A stretch of DNA of 64,000 nt. It comes from Actinomyces sp. AC-20-1 (GTDB lineage Bacteria; Actinomycetota; Actinomycetes; Actinomycetales; Actinomycetaceae). The notes beneath the pieces are model-generated. The model was not told the DNA's origin, made no database searches, and worked only from the letters and a program-made list of their open reading frames with translations. Positions within the stretch are counted from its first letter, which is position 1, and every line of letters starts with the position of its first letter. This document shows positions 45,295-54,684 of this stretch, one piece after another. The DNA is taken from contig NZ_JACJVC010000012.1 in assembly GCF_023369555.1 (NCBI RefSeq), positions 17,734 through 81,733 on the forward strand, given 5' to 3'. Both the position numbers and the translations under genes were made by a program.

Positions 45295-47642
45295 GCGGGA
45301 GGCCGGGCGCCCAACGGCGCCCGGCAGCGGGCGAGCACGCCGGCGAGCGCCACGCCGGCGCCGGGGCCGGCCAGGGCAGGAGCCCACCACCAGGCCCCGA
45401 AGTCGAAGTGGAGCGGCGTCATCGACATGAGGACCGCGGGCTGGGCCGCCCACCGGGACAGCAGCACCGGGGCGCCGGAGCACACGACGAGCGTCACGAG
45501 GGCGGGCAGGACCAGCCGCAGGTAGGCGCCCGTCCCGCTGCCACGGTCGTCGAGCACCACCAGGAGGGGCCTGAGACGCTCCAGCAGGGAGAGGAGCCCG
45601 AGTCCGAGCGCCGCCAGTGACAGCACCGCCGCCACGAGTGGGACGGTGACCGCCTGGGAGCGCAGCTGGCGCAGCTCGGTGCTGTCCGCCTCGGTGACCC
45701 AGGCGTAGCCGCTGCGGGTGGTGACGTTGCTGCGGAAGCCGTCCCGCACACCGTCGGGCAGGGACTGGAAGTCCTCGACGAAGAGCACGCGCCCCTCGGT
45801 GGGTCGCAGCCCCAGGGCCGCGACCTGAGGGTCGTCGGGCGCGAGGACGACGTCGGGCAGCACCGGGTAGTCGGTGAGGAGGTCGGAGCGGGTGCTGACC
45901 GAGATCGTCGACGTCGAGGCCACGTGGCCGGTGGCGGGCACGAACCGGACGAGCCCGACCTCCCCCGCCGCGTTGTCGAGCTCGGCGTTCAGGGTCCCCG
46001 CGAGCACGGCGCCCGGACCGCTGGCAGGTGCGAGGGCGACGGCCCCCAGGAAGGTGAAGCACGCCGAGGTGGTGCAGGAGGCCTCCTGCGCCCGGCTGAC
46101 GCGCGGCTGCTCGGGAGCCTCAGCGACGGTGGTGAGGACGACCGCGTCCTGCATGACCTGGGGGTAGGCCTGGGTCAGGGCGCTGACGTCCTGCACCGTG
46201 AGCCCCTGAGCGGTGAGGGACCGGTCCTCGTGCAGGGCCCCTCCGCCCGCGAGGGAGGACCACAGGGAGGCGGAGTAGAATGAGGCGAAGCCCTGGAGCA
46301 TCATGGTGGCCATGAGCACCGGTACCAGGGCGGCGAGGCCGTAGCGCGCGGCCAGCGCCTGGACCGGCGTGCGCCGCAGCCAGGGCAGGAGCCACAGGAG
46401 CACCGGCAGGCTGAGGGAGAGGACGAGGGCCCCGAGGGCGTTGCCCTCGGGCAGCCAGTGGTGCTCCTCGAGCCGCAGGTAGACCAGCACGACGGACAGG
46501 GCCGTGCCGCAGCCGGCCGAGGCCAGCAGGAGGCGGCGGCGCGGGACGGCGGCGCTCGTCGGCCGGCTGGCCCACCGGTGCCGCTGGCCGGCAGCCACGT
46601 CGATGCCGGCGGCGAGCAGGAGGTAGGCGCCGATGAACCCGGCCACGCGCAGCACGCTGGTCTCCAGGTGGTCCCACCGCTGTGACAGGAGGGTGCCGAT
46701 CTGCGAGCACAGGAGCGTGAGCACGAGGTGGGCCAGCCCCGCCCCGGCCGGCGTGCCGAGCAGCAGGACCCCGCGGCCACCCGCGCGAGAGAGGTGGCGG
46801 GCGCGGCGGGCCGAGGCCCCCGCGGCCTCGAGCGCCCGGGCCAGGGGGACGGCGGCACGCCGGTCGGCGCTCATCGAGGCGCCCAGGGCGATGACGGCGA
46901 CCAGGAGGAGGAGTCCCGCGAAGGGCTTGACGCCGGACAGGAGCCTGGAGCCGGCGTCCTCGAGCGCGCGCTCGACGATGAGGTCGCGCGTGCTGATGCT
47001 GATCGCACCGGAGCCGCAGCTGGCCGCGAGGCTCTGCTGCAGGCACGGGTCGGTGTCCGTGAGCCACGTCGTGGCCTGGGCGGCGACCAGGTCCGGCTCC
47101 ATGACGGCGACCAGCTCGGTGCTCCCGGGTGAGGCCGGGTCGAGCACCACGCCCACCACGGTCAGGGAAGTGCCTGCGAGGTCGAGGTCGGATGAGGAGG
47201 CGTCGACGCCGTCCCCGGGCCCCAGGCCGAGGCGGCGTGCGAGCTCGGCGCTCACCGAGACCTCACCGGGCGAGGCAGGGTGGCGCCCGTCGAGGACCTC
47301 GCCGTAGGCGCTGGGACCGCTCAGCAGGAGGATGGTCCCGCTGGACGTGCCGGTGCCCGCACCCACCTGTCCCGCACCGCGGGCCTGGGCGAGAGCCGTC
47401 CCCTCGGCCACCTGTGCGTCGAGGTGGCTGACGACGTCGTCGTTCGCGGTGCCGACGACGTAGGCACGGCCTCCGCTGGAGGCGATCGCGCCGCGCTCGA
47501 CCACAGCGAGGACCGTTGAGGAGGTCACGACGAGCGCCGTCGAGGCGGCGGCGATGAGGAGCGCGGTGAGGAGCGTGAGCACCGTCCGGGCGGGACGGGC
47601 GCGAAGGCCTTGCAGGATGAGCCGGCGCTGGTGGCGTCCCAT
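45099..47642 (-). CDS. FtsX-like ABC transporter permease, probably decaying
   Basis: 847 residues as read. About eight membrane segments in the FtsX/MacB-like layout: one at the start ([19 protein letters not shown]), a large external region, three near residues 240-350, more around 380-460, then a second external region and three final segments. Core sequence ends near residue 775; the last 65 residues continue antisense into the 3' end of glgB and look unselected, so the native stop has probably been lost. It starts three bases after the ATPase stop. The partner ATPase is frameshifted. Confidence 0.65.
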   Translation of the reverse strand: MGRHQRRLILQGLRARPARTVLTLLTALLIAAASTALVVTSSTVLAVVERGAIASSGGRAYVVGTANDDVVSHLDAQVAEGTALAQARGAGQVGAGTGTSSGTILLLSGPSAYGEVLDGRHPASPGEVSVSAELARRLGLGPGDGVDASSSDLDLAGTSLTVVGVVLDPASPGSTELVAVMEPDLVAAQATTWLTDTDPCLQQSLAASCGSGAISISTRDLIVERALEDAGSRLLSGVKPFAGLLLLVAVIALGASMSADRRAAVPLARALEAAGASARRARHLSRAGGRGVLLLGTPAGAGLAHLVLTLLCSQIGTLLSQRWDHLETSVLRVAGFIGAYLLLAAGIDVAAGQRHRWASRPTSAAVPRRRLLLASAGCGTALSVVLVYLRLEEHHWLPEGNALGALVLSLSLPVLLWLLPWLRRTPVQALAARYGLAALVPVLMATMMLQGFASFYSASLWSSLAGGGALHEDRSLTAQGLTVQDVSALTQAYPQVMQDAVVLTTVAEAPEQPRVSRAQEASCTTSACFTFLGAVALAPASGPGAVLAGTLNAELDNAAGEVGLVRFVPATGHVASTSTISVSTRSDLLTDYPVLPDVVLAPDDPQVAALGLRPTEGRVLFVEDFQSLPDGVRDGFRSNVTTRSGYAWVTEADSTELRQLRSQAVTVPLVAAVLSLAALGLGLLSLLERLRPLLVVLDDRGSGTGAYLRLVLPALVTLVVCSGAPVLLSRWAAQPAVLMSMTPLHFDFGAWWWAPALAGPGAGVALAGVLARCRAPLGARPPAQSLLGRRNTAPSGGTRRRTEAGRPFHGSSSASTWPRLPTPDPPYSGASVLMTSSQPPAKGRPTR

Positions 47643-47645
47643 GTG

Positions 47646-48270
47646 TCACCGCTCGTGCGCCACGTGCAGACGGTGCCCGCGGATGCGCAGCACGGTGTCG
47701 GCGTAGTCCGTCACGGCCGGGTCGTGGGTGGCGACGACGACCGTCATGGCGTGCTCGTGGGCGAGGTCCCTGAGCAGTGCGAAGATGGCGTGGGTGGCCT
47801 CCTCGTCGAGCGCCCCCGTCGGCTCGTCGGCCAGGAGGATGGCCGGGGCGAGGGCGCGCGCGATCGCCACGCGCTGCTGCTCACCGCCGGACATGGAGGA
47901 GACCGGTGTGTCGCCGTGCCCGGCGAGACCGAGGTCGCGGAGCAGGTCGCCCGTGGGAGCCGTGGCCGGACCGGGGCCGGTGAGCTCCTTGTCGAGCTCG
48001 ACGTTGTCGTGGGCGGAGAGGAAGGGCACCAGGCGGTAGTCCTGGAAGACCCGTCCCAGGCCGCGCCCCCCATCCTCGGTCTCGACGGAGCCGGAGGCGG
48101 GTGCGAGGCTGGCGTCCATGAGCCCGAAGAGCGTGCTCTTGCCGCAGCCCGACGGGCCTGACGGCCGTCATCCGGCCGGCGGAGAGCACCGCCGAGGCGT
48201 GGTCGAAGATGACGCGGGTGGATCCCGCGCGGGTGTAGGCGAAGCCGACGTCGTCCAGCCGGATGCTCAT
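47646..48270 (-). pseudogene. ABC transporter ATP-binding protein with a frameshift before Walker A
   Basis: From ATG 48270 the frame reads MSIRLDDVGFAYTRAG...AGRMTAV, then at about 48159 shifts: the next frame gives GPSGCGKSTLFGLMDAS (Walker A) and continues with Q-loop VFQDYRLVPF, signature SSMSGGEQQRVAIARAL and Walker B ILLADEPTGALD to the stop at 47646. One extra base (or two missing) separates the halves. The encoded type is a LolD/MacB-like ATPase. Either the gene is broken, there is a sequencing error, or frameshifting occurs. Confidence 0.8.
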
Positions 48271-48592
48271 AGGACCACGACGACGGGGCGCGGGGCGGAA
48301 GGAGAGCAGCGAGGGCGCACCACGGACCTCCATGCGGCACGCGAGGTGAGGACGGTCACAGACTACGCCCCTGGGCCCGGGCATCGTCCCCGTTGCTCGC
48401 GGGGCCGACGCCTCGCAGACGCCCTGCCCGCCGCTCGCCACCCGGTCGTCCGACGTATTCGGTACCCTGTCGCTGGACGCGTCGGGGTGGACGGGGACGC
48501 CATCCGCGTGTCACCGCCCTTGCCCCGCGCGCTCTGCACGCCGCTGCCCCACCAGGCAGCAGCGGACCCGTCGTCTGACAAGGGAAGAACTA
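48271..48592. other. Divergent spacer upstream of glgP
   Basis: 322 bases without a gene. A short TATTCGGTACCCT segment near 48458-48470 is promoter-like. No repeat or operator stands out. Confidence 0.4.
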
Positions 48593-50956
48593 ATGACGCA
48601 GAACCTGGCTAGCACCGTGCCCTCGCAGGTGCGTGCGGTCTCCGGCCGTCCCGCCGAGGCCTCCACCCAGATGGAGGTCTGGCAGGGCCTGTCCGCCGCT
48701 GTCGTCGACGCCATCGCCGACAGCTGGCACGCCACGGACGAGCGCTACCGCGCCGGACGCATGGAGCACTACTTCTCCGCCGAGTTCCTCATGGGCCGCG
48801 CCCTGCTCAACAACCTCACCAACCTCGGCCTCGTCGAGGAGGCGCAGCGGGCCGTGGGCGCCTTCGGGCAGGACCTCACCGACGTCCTCGAGCAGGAGCC
48901 CGACGCCGCCCTGGGCAACGGCGGCCTGGGACGCCTGGCCGCCTGCTTCCTCGACTCCTGCGCCACCCTCGACCTGCCGGTCAACGGGTACGGCATCCTC
49001 TACCGCTACGGCCTGTTCAAGCAGCTCTTCGACGACGGCTTCCAGACCGAGCACCCCGACGCCTGGATGGAGGAGGGTTACCCCTTCGTCATCCGCCGTG
49101 AGGAGGCCCAGCGCATCGTCCGTTACCAGGACCTCACCGTGCGCGCCGTCCCCCACGACATGCCCATCACCGGCTACGGCACGCGCAACGTCAACACGCT
49201 GCGCCTGTGGAAGGCCGAGCCGATGGAGGAGTTCGACTACGAGGCCTTCAACTCCCAGCGCTTCACCGACGCCATCGTCGAGCGCGAGCGCACCGCTGAC
49301 ATCTCCCGGGTCCTCTACCCCAACGACACGACCTACGAGGGCAAGGTCCTGCGCGTGCGCCAGCAGTACTTCTTCTGCTCGGCCTCCCTGCAGGAGATCG
49401 TCGACACCTACGTCGCCCACCACGGCGAGGACCTGCGCGGCTTCTCCACCTACAACGCCGTCCAGCTCAACGACACCCACCCCGTCCTCGCCATCCCCGA
49501 GCTCATGCGCCTGCTCATGGACGAGCACCACCTGGGCTGGGACGAGGCCTGGGCCGAGGTCACCAGGACCTTCGCCTACACCAACCACACGGTGCTCGCC
49601 GAGGCCCTGGAGACCTGGGAGGTCTCCATCTTCGAGCGGCTGTTCCCGCGCGTGCTCGAGATCGTCTACGAGATCGACCGCCGCTTCCGCGAGGACATGC
49701 GCGAGCGCGGCCTCGACGAGGCCACCATCGCCTACATGGCGCCCGTCCAGGACGGCGTCGTGCGCATGGCCTGGATCGCCTGCTACGCCGCCTACTCCAT
49801 CAACGGCGTCGCCGCCATCCACACGGAGATCATCAAGCGCGACACCCTCAAGGAGTGGCACGCCGTCTGGCCCGAGCGCTTCAACAACAAGACCAACGGC
49901 GTGACCCCGCGCCGCTGGCTGCGCCAGTGCAACCCGCGCCTGTCCGCCGTCCTGGACGACGTCGTCGGCGACGACTCCTGGGTGCGCGACCTGTCCGTCC
50001 TGTCCCGGCACACCGAGGGCGTCAGCGACGAGGTCCTGGACCGTCTCGCCGAGGTCAAGCGCGCCAACAAGGTGGACTTCGCCGCCTGGGTCCTCGAGCG
50101 CGAGGGCGTCGAGATCGACCCCGAGGCCGTCTTCGACGTCCAGATCAAGCGCCTGCACGAGTACAAGCGCCAGCTGCTCAACGCCCTGTACATCCTGGAC
50201 CTGTACTTCCGCATGAAGGAGGACCCGTCCCTGGTGGTGCCCAAGCGCGTCTTCGTCTTCGGCGCGAAGGCCGCCCCGGGCTACGTGCGCGCCAAGGCGA
50301 TCATCAAGCTCATCAACACCATCGCCGAGCTGGTCAACAATGACCCTCTCGTCTCGCGCACCCTCAAGGTCGTCTTCATCCACAACTACAACGTCTCGCC
50401 CGCCGAGCACATCATCCCGGCCGCCGACGTCTCCGAGCAGATCTCGATGGCCGGCAAGGAGGCCTCGGGCACCTCGAACATGAAGTTCATGATGAACGGC
50501 GCCCTCACCCTGGGCACCCTCGACGGCGCCAACGTCGAGATCCTCGACCAGGTCGGCGACGACAACGCCTACATCTTCGGCGCCACCGAGGACGAGCTGC
50601 CCGCGCTGCGCGAGTCCTACGACCCGCGCCAGGCCTACGAGAGCGTCCCCGGCCTCAAGCGCGTGCTCGACGCCCTCATCGACGGCACCCTCGACGACCG
50701 CGGCACGGGCGGCTTCGCCGACATCCGCCGCTCCCTGCTCGAGGCGGGCTACGAGAGCGCCGACGTCTACTACGTCCTGGGCGACTTCGCCGCCTACCGC
50801 GAGGCCAAGGACCGCATGGCCGCCGACTACGCCGACCAGCGCGCCTGGCAGCGCAAGGTGTGGGTCAACATCACCGGCTCCGGCCGCTTCTCCTCCGACC
50901 GCACGATCAGCGACTACGCCCGCGAGGTGTGGAGGATCGAGCCCGAGTCCGTGTGA
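48593..50956 (+). CDS. glgP: Glycogen/alpha-glucan phosphorylase
   Basis: 787 residues, GT35. Releases glucose-1-phosphate from alpha-1,4-glucan ends. Visible landmarks are HYFSAEFLMGRALLNN near residue 60, GNGGLGRLAACFLDS near 105, RLHEYKRQLLN near 520, and the PLP-lysine signature EASGTSNMKFMMNGAL near 620. The length is typical. ATG 48593 has AAGGGAAG upstream. It stands apart from the other glucan genes, beyond the decaying ABC cassette, and ends in a very strong terminator. Confidence 0.96.
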   Translation: MTQNLASTVPSQVRAVSGRPAEASTQMEVWQGLSAAVVDAIADSWHATDERYRAGRMEHYFSAEFLMGRALLNNLTNLGLVEEAQRAVGAFGQDLTDVLEQEPDAALGNGGLGRLAACFLDSCATLDLPVNGYGILYRYGLFKQLFDDGFQTEHPDAWMEEGYPFVIRREEAQRIVRYQDLTVRAVPHDMPITGYGTRNVNTLRLWKAEPMEEFDYEAFNSQRFTDAIVERERTADISRVLYPNDTTYEGKVLRVRQQYFFCSASLQEIVDTYVAHHGEDLRGFSTYNAVQLNDTHPVLAIPELMRLLMDEHHLGWDEAWAEVTRTFAYTNHTVLAEALETWEVSIFERLFPRVLEIVYEIDRRFREDMRERGLDEATIAYMAPVQDGVVRMAWIACYAAYSINGVAAIHTEIIKRDTLKEWHAVWPERFNNKTNGVTPRRWLRQCNPRLSAVLDDVVGDDSWVRDLSVLSRHTEGVSDEVLDRLAEVKRANKVDFAAWVLEREGVEIDPEAVFDVQIKRLHEYKRQLLNALYILDLYFRMKEDPSLVVPKRVFVFGAKAAPGYVRAKAIIKLINTIAELVNNDPLVSRTLKVVFIHNYNVSPAEHIIPAADVSEQISMAGKEASGTSNMKFMMNGALTLGTLDGANVEILDQVGDDNAYIFGATEDELPALRESYDPRQAYESVPGLKRVLDALIDGTLDDRGTGGFADIRRSLLEAGYESADVYYVLGDFAAYREAKDRMAADYADQRAWQRKVWVNITGSGRFSSDRTISDYAREVWRIEPESV

Positions 50957-50986
50957 CGCAGCGCCCTGCGCCCGCGCAGGCGGACA

Positions 50987-51028
50987 GCAGGAGGCCCTGC
51001 CCGGTACGTGCCGGGCAGGGCCTCCTGC
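50987..51028. terminator. Strong bidirectional terminator after glgP
   Basis: Perfect 18-bp stem (50987-51004 and 51011-51028) with a six-base loop, between glgP and the convergent YbbN-like gene. Confidence 0.85.
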
Positions 51029-51057
51029 GTCGTGCTGCTGTGCTGCCGTGCCCGGGG

Positions 51058-51975
51058 TCAGAACAGGAGCGTCGCCAGCTGGCGGCGGGCGCGGGCGACC
51101 TCTGGGGCACTGGCGCCGATGACGTCGAAGAGCTCGAGCAGGCGCAGGCGCGCCCTCTCGCGCTCCTCGCCCGTGTGGCTGCGCACGACCTCCAGGGCGC
51201 GCCCCAGGGCGGCGTCGATGTCCCCCAGGGCCAGGGCGGCGTCGGCGCCCGCGAGCGCGGCCTCGACGTCCTCGGGCGCGGCGTCCGCGGCCGCCAGCAG
51301 CGCCCGCGGGTCCTTGCCGTCCATGCGGGCGAGCACCCGGACCTGGCTGCGCGCCACCTTCAGGGTCTCGTCACCCGGGTTCTGGGCCACGGCGTGGTCG
51401 TAGACCTCGATGGCGGCCGCGTAGTCCCCGCGCTCCATGGCCTCGCGGGCGGCGCGCTCGACCTCCGTCTCCTCGGGCTCGGCGGGAGCCTGGTCCGCGT
51501 CGACGGCGACGCGTCCGCGCACGCCGTTGGCGGCGGCGAGCTCGAGGAGCTGGTCGAGGAGCTGGCGCAGCTGCTCGTCGGCGGCCGCGCCCTGGAACAT
51601 GGGCACCGGCTGGCCCGCGAGCAGCGCCAGGACCGTGGGCACGGCGGTGACCTGCAGGGCCTGGGCGACCTGTGGGGCGGCGTCGGCGTCCAGGCGCGCG
51701 AGCTCGAAGCGCCCGCCCATGTCGACAGCGAGGCGTGCGAGCTGGGCGGCGACGTCGACGGAGACCTGGGAGCGGGGTGAGAGGGCGACGACGACGACCG
51801 GCACCTCGGTGGAGACCTGGGCGACGTCGCGCAGGTTCTCGGCGGTGAGGTCGACGACGAGCGGTGCCGGGTAGACCGGGGCCTCGCCGTCGGCCCCTGG
51901 TGCCCCGGGCGCGGTGGCGGCGGGCTCCTGGCGCTGCGCGAGGGCAGACAGGTCGACGGCTCCGAACATGCTCAT
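51058..51975 (-). CDS. YbbN/CnoX-like thioredoxin-TPR co-chaperone
   Basis: 305 residues: a thioredoxin fold (about 35-150; VAQVSTEVPVVVVALSPRS, then VTAVPTVLALLAGQPV) in which the CxxC is replaced by SPRS, followed by TPR-like helices (AREAMERGDYAAAIEVYDHAV). This is the actinobacterial YbbN layout, a holdase-type factor that works with DnaK/GroEL in E. coli. Loss of both redox cysteines rules out disulfide exchange. ATG 51975 follows an AGGA. Confidence 0.85.
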   Translation of the reverse strand: MSMFGAVDLSALAQRQEPAATAPGAPGADGEAPVYPAPLVVDLTAENLRDVAQVSTEVPVVVVALSPRSQVSVDVAAQLARLAVDMGGRFELARLDADAAPQVAQALQVTAVPTVLALLAGQPVPMFQGAAADEQLRQLLDQLLELAAANGVRGRVAVDADQAPAEPEETEVERAAREAMERGDYAAAIEVYDHAVAQNPGDETLKVARSQVRVLARMDGKDPRALLAAADAAPEDVEAALAGADAALALGDIDAALGRALEVVRSHTGEERERARLRLLELFDVIGASAPEVARARRQLATLLF

Positions 51976-52096
51976 CTGTGGGTCCTTCCCGGGCGCAGTG
52001 GCCCGACGTGGTCTGCTGGCGTCAGCGGGGCGGGCGCCCCGTGCTGCCGCCCTGGTGTCCTTGGTGCTCCCGGCGGGTGCTCCTGGCGTCCTGCGG

Positions 52097-53122
52097 CTAG
52101 GCGGGGGCCTGGGAGTCGTCCCGCTCGACCGCGGCGAGCACGAGGTCCGTGCCCAGGACGGTGCTGTGGCCGCCGGTTGCGGCCGAGGGGACGGCGAAGG
52201 ACACCATGGCGTCGTAGCGGGCGAGGACGACGCCGACGATCTCCGTGCTGTCGCCGAGCATGCGCCCGACGTTGCCCCCCAGCCTGAGGGTGGAGCCGGC
52301 GACCGTCTTGCGGTACTCGGTGGTGAAGGTCAGGGCCGTGGTGAAGACGGCGCCGCCGTCGGCGGTGCGCAGGCCGCGCAGGCCGTCCTCGTGGGCGGCG
52401 GCGGTGACGGTGACGGTGCCCATGCCGGACAGGTCGATGGCCCGCTCGGAGGCGATGCGCTGGCGCAGGGCGTCGTCGGCGAAGGCGGCGGCGTTGTCCC
52501 CGTCGGGGTTGTTGAGGGCGTCGAGGTAGGCCTCGACGACGGCGCGGGGCTGGGCGAGGAGCGCGGAGGACGGCTCCCCCGCCTCGGGGTTGCCCTCCGG
52601 GGCGACCTCGAGGGCGCCGACCGAGGAGCTGGGGGTCGCGGGGACCTCGACGTCGCCGAGCCTGGTCCAGGACCACAGCGTGTAGTCCTCGCGGGCCGCG
52701 TCCTGGGTGAGGGTGAGGTAGTAGGTGGGCTCGCCGTCGGCGGGCTCGGTGATGACGACGGCCGTGCGCGGGAAGCCGCTGGTGAGCCCGACGACGCCGG
52801 CCTGCACCTCGGTGGTGAAGCGGTGGACGTGGGTGTCGTCCCCGGCGAGGGTGGCCAGGGCGTACTCCTCGGTGCGCACGCGCTCGGCGGGGCCCGTGAG
52901 GCAGCCGGTCAGGAGCGTGGCGTCCTTGGCCTCGTCCGCGGCGTCCAGGCCCTTCCGGATGCGCTCGAGGACGGTGCCCAGGCGCGTGGCGTCCAGGACG
53001 GGGTGCGAGGGGGTGGCGGTGGGCCCGGTGGCGGTCGGCAGGCCCTGGGAGCAGGCGGTCAGGGCCGCGGCCGCGGCGGCGGCCGCGGCACCGGTGATGA
53101 AGGTGCGGCGGGTGCTCGTCAT
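52097..53122 (-). CDS. Putative lipoprotein with a twin-arginine-like signal
   Basis: 341 residues. The N-terminus TSTRRTFITGAAAAAAAAALTACSQG combines a twin-arginine motif with a lipobox (LTAC), predicting a membrane-anchored outer-face lipoprotein. The mature part has a region QPRAVVEAYLDALNNPDGDNAAAFADD followed by a beta-rich segment. No known catalytic motif. Overlaps the upstream gene by four bases (ATGA at 53119-53122), so the two are expressed together. Confidence 0.7.
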   Translation of the reverse strand: MTSTRRTFITGAAAAAAAAALTACSQGLPTATGPTATPSHPVLDATRLGTVLERIRKGLDAADEAKDATLLTGCLTGPAERVRTEEYALATLAGDDTHVHRFTTEVQAGVVGLTSGFPRTAVVITEPADGEPTYYLTLTQDAAREDYTLWSWTRLGDVEVPATPSSSVGALEVAPEGNPEAGEPSSALLAQPRAVVEAYLDALNNPDGDNAAAFADDALRQRIASERAIDLSGMGTVTVTAAAHEDGLRGLRTADGGAVFTTALTFTTEYRKTVAGSTLRLGGNVGRMLGDSTEIVGVVLARYDAMVSFAVPSAATGGHSTVLGTDLVLAAVERDDSQAPA

Positions 53123-54312
53123 CGGTTGTCCTCCTCGTCGTGGCGGTCCGTGAGGGAGCCGGCGGGCTCGGCGGTGTCCTGGCTGGCGTCCTCGTCGGTG
53201 ACGGCGAAGGCGGTGTCGCCCTCGAGCGCGCGAGCGCTGCGGTGGGCGGCGGTGGCCTGGGCGTCCAGCCCCGGCAGCACGGCCGAGCCCCGGGGGGCGC
53301 CGGCGTCCTGGCCGGCCGTGTCCGCCGGGGGCACGGGCGGGGCGGCGACGCCGTCGAGGTACACGGCGCCGGTGCGCGGGTCGACCCACTCCTCGCCGGC
53401 GGCCTCGGCACGCTCCTTGTCGCGCTTCTCGCGGCGGGTGAGCGGGCGGTCGGGGTCGCCGACACGCGGGATGGTGACGGTCTGCACGGAGTCGGCGGCG
53501 GCAAGCCGGGCGGCGCGCTCGGCGGCGCGGCGGCGGCGCTCCTCGTCGGCGCGACGCATCTGCAGGTCGAACAGGAGACCCCCGACACCCGCGAGGATGA
53601 GCAGGGCCCCCAGGACGAGCCCCGGGATGAAGAAGGGCGTGGCCACCGGGCGCAGCCAGGACAGGGTGAGCGTGGGGGCGGCGGAGGAGCCGTCGGTGGC
53701 GACCAGGACGACGAGGTCGGAGTCCGTGGCGTCCAGGTCGAGGGTGGCGCTGCCCCTGCCGGTGACGGTGCTCTGCCACAGGACCGAGCCGGCCGGGTTG
53801 GCGCCCGAGGCCGTCAGGGGCGTGCAGCCCGCGGCGGTCGGGGAGGCGATCGCCGTCGCGGCCGCCGTCCCGGTGGCGTCCGCGGTGGCCTGCGCGGAGG
53901 CGCTGTCCTGGGGCGCGGCCGAGGCGGTGGCCTGGGTGGCGGGAGCCGTGGCCGCTGACGGGGTGGCGTCGGCCGTGCAGCGCTCGGTCACGCTCTGGGA
54001 GGACAGGACGGTCCAGTCCGACAGGCCGGTGACGGAGACGTAGGGGTCGTCGGTGAGCCAGGCGCGAGCGTCGGCGGAGTAGGCGACGGCGATGAGCACG
54101 TTCTGCCCCTCGGCCGTGGCCGTGACCGTCACGTCGGAGCCGACGAGTCCCAGGACACCGGGCTCGACGAGCGCGTAGGGCTGGTCGGGCTCCTGGGCGA
54201 GGGACGCCGTCGCCGTCGCGCTGGGCCGCCACACGGTGGCCGAGCAGACGGCGAGCACGATGACGACGAGGCCGAGGACGGCGGCGACCGCGCTCACGAT
54301 ACGTCGGTTCAC
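53119..54312 (-). CDS. Two-helix membrane protein, conserved hypothetical
   Basis: 397 residues. A first membrane helix (SAVAAVLGLVVIVLAVCSATVW) is followed by an outer domain with an Ala/Thr-rich low-complexity stretch, a second helix (FFIPGLVLGALLILAGVGGLLF), then a basic, charged cytoplasmic tail with [24 protein letters not shown] 54312 has AAGGAG eight bases upstream. Its partner is the downstream lipoprotein; a cell-envelope role is likely but unproven. Confidence 0.7.
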   Translation of the reverse strand: MNRRIVSAVAAVLGLVVIVLAVCSATVWRPSATATASLAQEPDQPYALVEPGVLGLVGSDVTVTATAEGQNVLIAVAYSADARAWLTDDPYVSVTGLSDWTVLSSQSVTERCTADATPSAATAPATQATASAAPQDSASAQATADATGTAAATAIASPTAAGCTPLTASGANPAGSVLWQSTVTGRGSATLDLDATDSDLVVLVATDGSSAAPTLTLSWLRPVATPFFIPGLVLGALLILAGVGGLLFDLQMRRADEERRRRAAERAARLAAADSVQTVTIPRVGDPDRPLTRREKRDKERAEAAGEEWVDPRTGAVYLDGVAAPPVPPADTAGQDAGAPRGSAVLPGLDAQATAAHRSARALEGDTAFAVTDEDASQDTAEPAGSLTDRHDEEDNR

Positions 54313-54684
54313 GACGTGGACTCCTTGCTGTCGATGACAGGACGGGCCGGCCGGGCGACCGGCCCAGGCACGCGCCCGAGCCCGGCACGCGGGCCTGACA
54401 CCCCAGAATCCCACGGCCGGGGCGCTCGGCGCAGTGCTCCTGGGCAATCTCACAGCGGCCTGCGCCCTGAGCGGACGGGCGGACAGGCCCCTCACAGGAA
54501 CCGGCCCGGGAGCCGCAGGATCCGGCCGGGCCCACCGCCTAGGGTTTCATGACGCGGCCGGCTGCCCCCTCGTCGTTCCGCCCTTCCGTCGCTACCCTGG
54601 GCCCAGACGGCCCGACGCCGTCCCGGCTCAACAGCACTGAGCGCCGCTGAGCACCACAGAGCACCACTGACTGGAGGCACCACC
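54313..54684. other. Divergent spacer upstream of the coiled-coil gene
   Basis: 372 bases without a gene. At 54634-54672 there are four imperfect 10-bp tandem units of the type CTGAGCACCA just ahead of the coiled-coil gene; the rest shows nothing recognisable. Confidence 0.45.
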
